In this document: in pieces, positions 1 to 6,600 of the stretch
Layout: each line of letters opens with the position of its first letter
Numbering within the stretch: position 1 is the first letter of the stretch
Assembly: GCA_027295975.1 (NCBI GenBank)
Contig: JAPUJX010000034.1
Coordinates: 1-8,311 of the forward strand
DNA: 8,311 bases
Reading direction: 5' to 3'
DNA from: Gammaproteobacteria bacterium
GTDB lineage: Bacteria; Pseudomonadota; Gammaproteobacteria; Pseudomonadales; Azotimanducaceae
The notes under the pieces: model-generated
The model's database searches: none
Seen by the model: only the letters and a program-made list of their open reading frames with translations
What the model was told of the DNA's origin: nothing
Translations under genes and position numbers: made by a program

Positions 1-103
1 CCAGATTGAGCCGTCATGGAAGGCCAACCTCGAAAGTCCAGAACGATCTCGAGGAGAAGCGGACGCAAGGCATTTTCCAGAGTGTCTCGAGCCAGGGATG
101 GCG

Positions 104-124
104 GCCCTTCGCGAAGCGAATGGC
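104..124. repeat. Small hairpin inside the inverted-repeat element
   Basis: TTCGC (108-112) pairs with GCGAA (116-120) around a GAA loop. After one C/T mismatch, GCC (104-106) pairs with GGC (122-124). It lies inside the larger inverted repeat and shares its TTCGC/GCGAA core with the hairpin at 129-147, so the two look like paired substructures of one element. Confidence 0.55.
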
Positions 125-128
125 TTAT

Positions 129-147
129 GAGTTCGCAAAGCGAACTC
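129..147. repeat. Perfect 8-bp hairpin inside the inverted-repeat element
   Basis: GAGTTCGC (129-136) pairs perfectly with GCGAACTC (140-147) around an AAA loop. No T-run follows on either strand, so on its own it is not a classical intrinsic terminator. With the hairpin at 104-124 it forms the centre of the larger nested structure. Confidence 0.6.
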
Positions 148-258
148 CCGAGAGCAAGCCTCCAGGGCTGGATTCACGGCGTCTCTGGAAAATGCCTTCC
201 GTCCCGCTTCTCCGGGAATACCCATAAAACCCGAATCCAGGATCATCCAAACAAGGAG

Positions 259-2118
259 TCAATCGCCGAACATATCCGGGTGGGGATTGGGGATGTTCAG
301 GTTGACAGGATTGGCGTAACCGGGCACGCCGATAGAATGGTTGGAGATCTCCAGATCTCCTCCCTCCAGGACACCTTCGCCATACTGGTAGATGGGTTTT
401 ATCTCGCCACGGTCCATTGCTGCGTCGTAGTCCTCGGCCGCGGTATGAACGGCCTCGTTCTTACGCCGGTAGGCGAGCATTGCTTTTTTACCCCAACGTC
501 GCTGCAACATCTCTTCGGTTTTGCCGGGCGCCAGGAAAAAACCGGTGGCGTTGTTGCCGCCAAAACCCTTCGAGTTCACGAACGCACCGTCCATCTGAGC
601 CCTATCCAGTTCCAGGTGGGCCATCGGTAAGGTCAGATGGCTGTGATGAACGTCATCAGCGATGTGATCAATGGTGGTAATGCCGGGCAGCCAGCCGTGT
701 TTCCAGATACCGAGCACGGCAGCCAGCTGATCTCCTCCAGCAGGCGCCATGGAGTGTCCTACATACGCTTTCACCGCGGCCACGGGCCAGTTTTCTATGC
801 CGAAGACTTTTGCCAACTCGTTGAGAATATGAGATTCGGTGACTCGGTTCGCCGGGGTCCCGGTACCGTGTGCCTGCATGTGCGTTCTGTGCCGCAGCCC
901 GTCCTCGCCGAGCATGTTCTTCGCCAACCCCATGGCTTTGGCCACGGTCAGGTAGTTGCCGACACCTGGACCGGGAATGGATTTTTTGAATCCGTCGGCA
1001 TTAACGTAGACACAGCCGACCGAACCGAGGATTTCCGCGCCGAGTTCCATGGCCAGTTCGTCATCCATCAGCACCGCGAAAACGCAACCCTCGGCGACGG
1101 TAAAACCGCAGTTACTGGAGAACGGCCGGCAGGCGCGGCGATGGTCGATTTCCGTCGCGCCCGGGTCCAATGCCAGCAACTCGTCGTCTTCGGCCAGCGC
1201 CCCCATGGTTCTATATCCTTCGATCACCTCGGCGACCACGGGCGCTTCGGCATTACCCACCATGATCACGCGCTTGCGGCCCTCGCGTATCTCGTCGAGA
1301 CCGCGTTTCACGCTGTATAAAAAAGTGGCACAGGCGCCGATTATTCCGGCGGAATCGCCGACCGAGCCCAGTACGTATGCGTTGACGAAATCCCCGGGCA
1401 TCTCTGGAAGACCCAGGGCGGTATTTTTGGACGTGGGGCGTTTTCCGAGCAGCGAGTTCTGCATGAGCCCACCGTAGCCATCGGCATCGAGCTGTCCCAT
1501 GGCGCTGCCCGAGTAAACCGCGAACTGATCTGGAGCGACCCGGTTCTTCAACTCTTCAAGGGGTATGCCCAGGCTGCGTAAAGCGTCCGAGGCACCGTAA
1601 ACGGTGAGTTGTAGACCACGCGGGTGATTGCGCGACTGATATGACTTCGCGGGATCGAAGCCGGTGGGAACCTGGCCCGCACTGGATACCTTCGCGCGAC
1701 GAAAGTCTGGAAGCAACACGTCGAGCTGGCTGACGATACGGACTCTCACCTCTCGTTCGTTCTCGACAGTCACATCCCAGTTTTGCGGTAGTTGTTCGGG
1801 TAGCTGGCGTTTTGCCATGATAAATTCCAGCGGTTCGTTGCCGACGGCGGCAAGCTTCGCGGAGCGCTGCCAGAGGACCTTGCTGGTGTCGTAAGATTCG
1901 ATTTTGCGGATGAGGGTATGGGTGTCGATATAACCCCGGGTAGCAGGGTCGTTTGGGTCCTCGGTAACGTTCATCAGGTTCGCCAGGCTACGATAGGTGC
2001 GGGTTTTGTCCGCTTCCGACAACGCCTCGACAACCAGCCGCCGATAGGCGTGGTGGAATGAAATCCGTCCGGCAGGATTAACTCCGCCGAAGCCCACGAT
2101 CACCGGAAGCCTGGACAC
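259..2118 (-). CDS. fabY: Beta-ketoacyl-ACP synthase, FabY type
   Basis: This 619-residue protein belongs to the condensing enzymes. FabY of Pseudomonas condenses acetyl-CoA with malonyl-ACP to start type II fatty acid synthesis in the cytoplasm, a role played by FabH elsewhere. The N-terminus MSRLPVIVGFGG matches what I know of FabY. The KAS I/II-type Cys-His-His triad is visible: Cys263 in GACAT, His417 in QAHGTGTP and His455 in VGHSMAPAGG. The C-terminal glycine motif NSKGFGGNN is at 515-523. At about 620 residues it is far longer than FabF (about 410) and has an N-terminal extension of roughly 150 residues, as FabY does. The start is GTG at 2118; an in-frame stop (2134-2136) just upstream and a GAGGT motif at 2131-2135 support it. 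It lies 68 nt behind the damaged thiolase on the same strand, so the two may be co-transcribed. The exact acyl-CoA primer cannot be read from sequence. Confidence 0.9.
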   Translation of the reverse strand: MSRLPVIVGFGGVNPAGRISFHHAYRRLVVEALSEADKTRTYRSLANLMNVTEDPNDPATRGYIDTHTLIRKIESYDTSKVLWQRSAKLAAVGNEPLEFIMAKRQLPEQLPQNWDVTVENEREVRVRIVSQLDVLLPDFRRAKVSSAGQVPTGFDPAKSYQSRNHPRGLQLTVYGASDALRSLGIPLEELKNRVAPDQFAVYSGSAMGQLDADGYGGLMQNSLLGKRPTSKNTALGLPEMPGDFVNAYVLGSVGDSAGIIGACATFLYSVKRGLDEIREGRKRVIMVGNAEAPVVAEVIEGYRTMGALAEDDELLALDPGATEIDHRRACRPFSSNCGFTVAEGCVFAVLMDDELAMELGAEILGSVGCVYVNADGFKKSIPGPGVGNYLTVAKAMGLAKNMLGEDGLRHRTHMQAHGTGTPANRVTESHILNELAKVFGIENWPVAAVKAYVGHSMAPAGGDQLAAVLGIWKHGWLPGITTIDHIADDVHHSHLTLPMAHLELDRAQMDGAFVNSKGFGGNNATGFFLAPGKTEEMLQRRWGKKAMLAYRRKNEAVHTAAEDYDAAMDRGEIKPIYQYGEGVLEGGDLEISNHSIGVPGYANPVNLNIPNPHPDMFGD

Positions 2119-2130
2119 AGTAAGTCGTTT

Positions 2131-2135
2131 ACCTC
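2131..2135 (-). promoter_or_regulatory. Ribosome binding site for the GTG start of fabY
   Basis: Read on the minus strand this is GAGGT, 12 nt before the GTG initiation codon. The spacing is a little long. No in-frame ATG lies between the upstream stop codon and the conserved N-terminus, so GTG is the only sensible start here. Confidence 0.45.
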
Positions 2136-2186
2136 ATGAAATGGGGCGGAGATTGTAGGCATTGAGCCAAATTAATGCCAGGCAAC

Positions 2187-2735
<549 letters not shown>

Positions 2736-2833
2736 CTAAAAGCGCAGCATTCTATCTGAAATGGCTGCTCCACGGTTGCTTCGGTGAACGTCGGTCTTTT
2801 GAGGGCAGACTGGGCGTAGACTACTGCCCGAAG

Positions 2834-3337
2834 TTAACCTTCTCTGAAGCGAGGTAACAGCTCCACGAAGTTGCAGGGCTTGAAATCCACGTTCAGCTGG
2901 TTCTGCAGGATCTTCTCCCAACCGGTGCGTACCGCGTTGCCGGACCCAGGCAGGGCGAATATCAGCGTTGCGTTTGCAATGCCGCCTATGGCGCGGGATT
3001 GAATGGTGGAGGAATCGATCTCGCCATAGGAAATCTGCCGAAATAGCTCACCGAAACCTTCGATGGTTTTGTCGAATAGTGGACCTAGTGCCTCGGGTGT
3101 ACTGTCACGTCCGGTAAATCCGGTACCCCCGGTGGTGATTACGACGACTATGTCCGGATCTGCGATCCACTGGGAAACCTGAGCGCGTATCTGATAGATG
3201 TCGTCCGAGACGATTGCCCTGGCGGCGAGCGTGTGGCCATCGGCGGAAATGAATCCCGCGAGCAGGTCGCCAGACGTGTCGTCGGCCGCGGTGCGGGTGT
3301 CTGATATCGTAAGCAAGGCGCAGTTCAAAGTAGTCAT
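2834..3337 (-). CDS. moaB: Molybdenum cofactor biosynthesis protein MoaB
   Basis: This 167-residue cytoplasmic protein is of the MoaB/MogA (MoCF_biosynth) family, which binds molybdopterin and is linked to its adenylylation during molybdenum cofactor synthesis. Visible family signatures are the N-terminal LLTISDTR, the TTGGTG loop at 68-73 followed by GRDSTPEAL, the SRA motif at 114-116, and TLIFALPGS at 124-132 with the C-terminal PCNF. The length matches the Escherichia coli protein (about 170). MoaB rather than MogA is favoured by the ending, with its RTGWEK segment and PCNF. The chosen ATG lies directly before the first conserved strand; I see only a weak Shine-Dalgarno. The gap to the thiolase is 122 nt, so co-transcription is possible but not shown. 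No other molybdenum cofactor gene is in the window, and a link to the lipid genes is not evident. Confidence 0.9.
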   Translation of the reverse strand: MTTLNCALLTISDTRTAADDTSGDLLAGFISADGHTLAARAIVSDDIYQIRAQVSQWIADPDIVVVITTGGTGFTGRDSTPEALGPLFDKTIEGFGELFRQISYGEIDSSTIQSRAIGGIANATLIFALPGSGNAVRTGWEKILQNQLNVDFKPCNFVELLPRFREG

Positions 3338-3432
3338 GATTCATCGGTGTCCCGGATGTCCCGCTACGGTAACGCCCTGATAAGTCTTTTACATCATTTT
3401 CTTCAATGAAATCTTCAACTTAGCGAGCAGGT

Positions 3433-3461
3433 TTGATTATCCCGAGGCAAGTGATTACAGT
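3433..3461 (+). promoter_or_regulatory. Putative sigma-70-like promoter for the carboxylase gene
   Basis: TTGATT (3433-3438) and TACAGT (3456-3461) each match four of six consensus bases and are separated by the ideal 17 nt. Transcription starting near 3468 would leave a leader of about 170-215 nt. The match is modest and could be chance. Confidence 0.3.
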
Positions 3462-3494
3462 ACCGCGGAATTCTACACCTTGTACGCCACCAGC

Positions 3495-3623
3495 ATGTTA
3501 TTGATGAATTCAGTTGGCTTGTCAGCATCCCGGGCAGGGGGGCCAGTGTTCGATTGGCCTGAGCGCAAGCGAAGATTGCGCCTCGCAACTTCGCCGGAAT
3601 TGGACATTTTCCCGTGCTGGTGA
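3495..3623 (+). other. Possible upstream open reading frame in the carboxylase leader
   Basis: A 42-codon ATG frame begins MLLMNSVG and ends in TGA at 3621-3623. It is in the same frame as the carboxylase and precedes its first possible start by only a few codons. No Shine-Dalgarno lies before its ATG and I recognise no peptide family. It may be meaningless, a leader peptide, or a sign that the true N-terminus of the carboxylase was interrupted by a stop. Confidence 0.15.
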
Positions 3624-3635
3624 CACGCGGGTGGG

Positions 3636-6600
3636 GTGCTGATTGTTGCTATCGTGGATAGACCGCTCCTTGAAGGAGACAGACTGTATCTCATCGCGGA
3701 GAGCTTAGCGCGAGACTTCTCCCTCTTCCCCAGCACTGAAAGCGAAGAACTGTTACCCGGCCTCATACAGGAAGTGGAGATCGGGCGGCAATGCGAATAC
3801 CTCGGCAATCTGGATATCGATTCCTACATCGAGCAGGTTGTTGCGCGAGCAGAAGATCCCGGCCGCACGGCGGCTCCCGGAGTAGTCGCACAACTTGGTC
3901 GGGTGATGGAGGAGGTTTCCGACGGACCGTTTTACGCCGCGATCGTAGAGATGGATTTTTACGGCGAAACGCGAGCGGTTGGCTTCATTACCCACGATCG
4001 TTCTGTAAAAAACGGCATGTGGATGCCCGAACACCATCTGCTGGCCGCCGACCGGTTGCAGGAGTATGCGAAACGCTCTTTGCCTATCGTCGCATTGATG
4101 GATACCCCCGGGGCCGATGCGGAAGAACAGGCTAACCGGGAAAACCAGGCCCACAGCATATCGCGTCTCATTACGGAAATGAGCAACGTCGACGTGCCCA
4201 ACGTCGGCATCATCTTCGGACTGGGCTACTCCGGGGGTGCGATTCCCCTCGCGGCAAGCAACATGATCCTTTCGGTTCGCGATGGCGTATTCAGCACGAT
4301 TCAACCCAAGGGGTTGGCCAGCATCGCCCGTCGGCTGAATCTCTCCTGGCAGGAATGCGCAAAATATGTCGGTCTGTCGGCATATGAACTGTATGCACAA
4401 GGCAACATCGACGGAGTCATCGATTACGCGCCCGGTGAAGGAGACGAAAAGCTCGAAAATTTTCGCATTGCGATTGTCAGCGGGGTGCAGCGCATCGAAG
4501 AGCGCGTGAAGGAATTCGTCGCCGAAAACCCTTACATACTCGATCACTATCGTCAGAGCCTGCAACGTTTCCTGAATCCGTCGGAGCAACTCAAGCGCAT
4601 GCAGGCGGGTGCGTCACTTAAGCTGACAAAAAACCCAACGGAGTACCTGAATGTTTTTGGTGTGGCCTACCGCTACCTTCGTTATCTAAAGGTGCGGCAG
4701 CGGATAAAAGCAACGAGCATACAGCAGTATGGACGTTTGTCCGACCAGGAAATTCCCAAGGGCGAACTCGACAAACGTTCCGAACTGGAAAGGCGCCAGA
4801 CGTTTCTCAAGTGGCTGCAGGATCCCGATAAGGTGATTTACGACGATGCGCTGTCGAAGTCCTGGCGAAACTACAACGACAAAAAGCAGGCCGTGCATGA
4901 AGAGCGTGGTCGAATTCGGCAGTTGCTGTTTGGCGAACCGAAAAAGAACTATGAGGAAGCGCGCGCTAATCTTATCTCCAGTGTCGGGGTATTCCTCTTT
5001 AATCGTTGGAAGACGGACGCGGTCGGAAATCTACGTGCGTTAAAAGAGTTTCTCAATCACCATCGGGACATCCGCCAGATACTGCAGGTATCGGATCTCA
5101 GCGATTCCCGGGGTCTCATCGGCACACTCAGGGCAGACACCACGTTAATCGGGGTGATGCGCGACTGTTTTTCCCACGAAGGGAAAAAGCTGCTGCGGGA
5201 AAGCGGTGTGGAGGAGAAGTCCGATGTTTTTTTGAGCAATCAACTCACCGCGGATTTGAATCTCGTCATCACGGGTTCGTCATTGTCCGCACAGATCGAA
5301 GATCCCGAAGGTCGGTTCAAGGCGCTGAGTAACGGCGGCGAATCTGATCTTGCGGTGAATCGCGCCATTCTCGTTGATCGATTTGGCGATTTCATCAAAG
5401 CCACCGATACCAGCGGCTCACCGGTGCCGATCAGCGACATGACCGTACTGGATGTTCTCATCAGCGACGACCTTCGAGGTGACTTCATCGCCGAATGTGA
5501 AAATTTGCTGCTTTTCGATTCCGTTTACGATCAGATCATCGTCAACCTGGATTCGATTGCCGAAGAGGCACAGTCGGGTCAATCACTCTCCAAGAACACC
5601 CTTCGTCAGCTCATAGCTTCACCCTTCGAGTTTGCCGCCAAGGGAATTACCCTTGGTTCGCTCGGAGCCAGTCGTACCGGTAACGATGCCGCGCTCGATC
5701 TGCGCGAGCAGTTCATCGATTGGTATTTGCGGGTCGTGAAGATGCCAAAAGGCAATGAGTTTTTCCGGGCGGTCGAAGAATGGAAAAAAACCAGTTTCAC
5801 GGAACTTTCCGACACCCTGTTTGTGGTGGTCACCCACCTGTTCGAGAACCTGCTGTTATCGTTTGTGCAGTCCGAGCGAGAAGGTCGGGCGTACAACGGA
5901 CGCATTTCGCCGAAAAATATTGGCCGTCGCAAGGATTTCTGGAATCGGCTGAATATCGCCTATCGGGATCTGCTGATTCAGAACGTCCTCCGCCAGAGTA
6001 CCAATCGTAACAACACCGGTTATGAGATTTTCATCGAATCCTACTTCACTGAATTTGAAGAGCGGTTCGGTGATCTGCTCAGTTCCGACCCCTGCGATTT
6101 TCCCGGTTTTCGTTTGTCCATAGAAAGCGCGCTGGCCAAAGACATACCGCCTTGCGGCATTGTCACCGGAATCGGTAATTTCAAGGATGACAGCGGGGGG
6201 CTGCCTGTTGGTATCGTTCTTTCCAACATTGCCTTCCAGGCAGGTTGCTTCGACATGGCCAGCGCGGAGAAGTTCTGCAAGCTGCTGGTGGAATGTGCCG
6301 AGCGGCATTTACCGGTGATCTGTTTTATATCCTCAGGGGGCATGCAAACGAAAGAAGGCGCTGGTGCGCTCTTTTCCATGGCGGCAGTGAACGACCGCAT
6401 CACACGCTTCGTGAGAGATCACGATTTGCCAGTGATCGTCTTCGGTTACGGTAATTGCGTGGGCGGAGCGCAAGCGAGTTTCGTCACCCACCCCCTGGTA
6501 CAGACATATTACTTCTCGGGAACCAGTATGCCTTTTGCCGGGCAGATCCTCGTGCCTTCAAACCTTTCCCTGAACGGCACGCTCTCCAACTACCTGTCTC

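Larger units (their letters stand above)
53..213. repeat. Compact element bounded by long inverted repeats
   Basis: The left arm (53-82) and right arm (183-213) are reverse complements over about 30 nt, with one gap and one mismatch. The shared core reads AAGGCATTTTCCAGAG in the left arm and CTCTGGAAAATGCCTT in the right arm. The roughly 100 nt between the arms hold two further short hairpins (104-124 and 129-147). No convincing gene lies inside, and I see no target-site duplication next to the arms. The element sits just downstream of the fabY stop codon. It could be a small non-autonomous mobile element (MITE or REP/BIME-like), a structured RNA, or a 3'-end or terminator structure for fabY. 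The inverted repeat is directly visible; its function is inferred. Confidence 0.7.
3338..3635. other. Divergent intergenic region between moaB and the carboxylase gene
   Basis: This roughly 300-nt stretch separates two divergent genes and should carry promoters in both directions. Its left part (3381-3440) is AT-rich relative to its flanks. I found one reasonable plus-strand promoter (3433-3461) and no convincing one for moaB. I recognise no tRNA, riboswitch or terminator. The plus frame used by the carboxylase is also open from 3384 to a TGA at 3621, and a 42-codon ORF begins at an ATG within it (3495), with no visible ribosome binding site. Confidence 0.6.

Noticed and set aside
16..630. 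Plus-strand 204-codon frame opposite the 3' end of fabY
   Set aside because: It overlaps conserved fabY sequence on the other strand, its protein resembles nothing I know, and its start lies next to the inverted-repeat element.
2158..2179. Hairpin GGCATT/AATGCC in the gap between the thiolase and fabY
   Set aside because: A 6-bp stem with a 10-nt loop and no T-run is weak and within chance expectation; I do not call a terminator or regulatory site.
2803..2829. Possible terminator hairpin (GGGCAG/CTGCCC, loop of 15 nt) after moaB
   Set aside because: The stem is only 6 bp with a long loop and is not followed by a T-run on the minus strand, so it does not qualify as an intrinsic terminator.
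3371..3420. TTGAAG motifs on the minus strand as -35 boxes for moaB
   Set aside because: Neither copy has an acceptable -10 box at 16-18 nt spacing.
3753..4589. Minus-strand 278-codon frame opposite the AccA-like domain
   Set aside because: The plus strand here encodes clear carboxyltransferase motifs (DTPGAD, GYSGGA), so the minus frame is an antisense shadow in GC-rich coding DNA.
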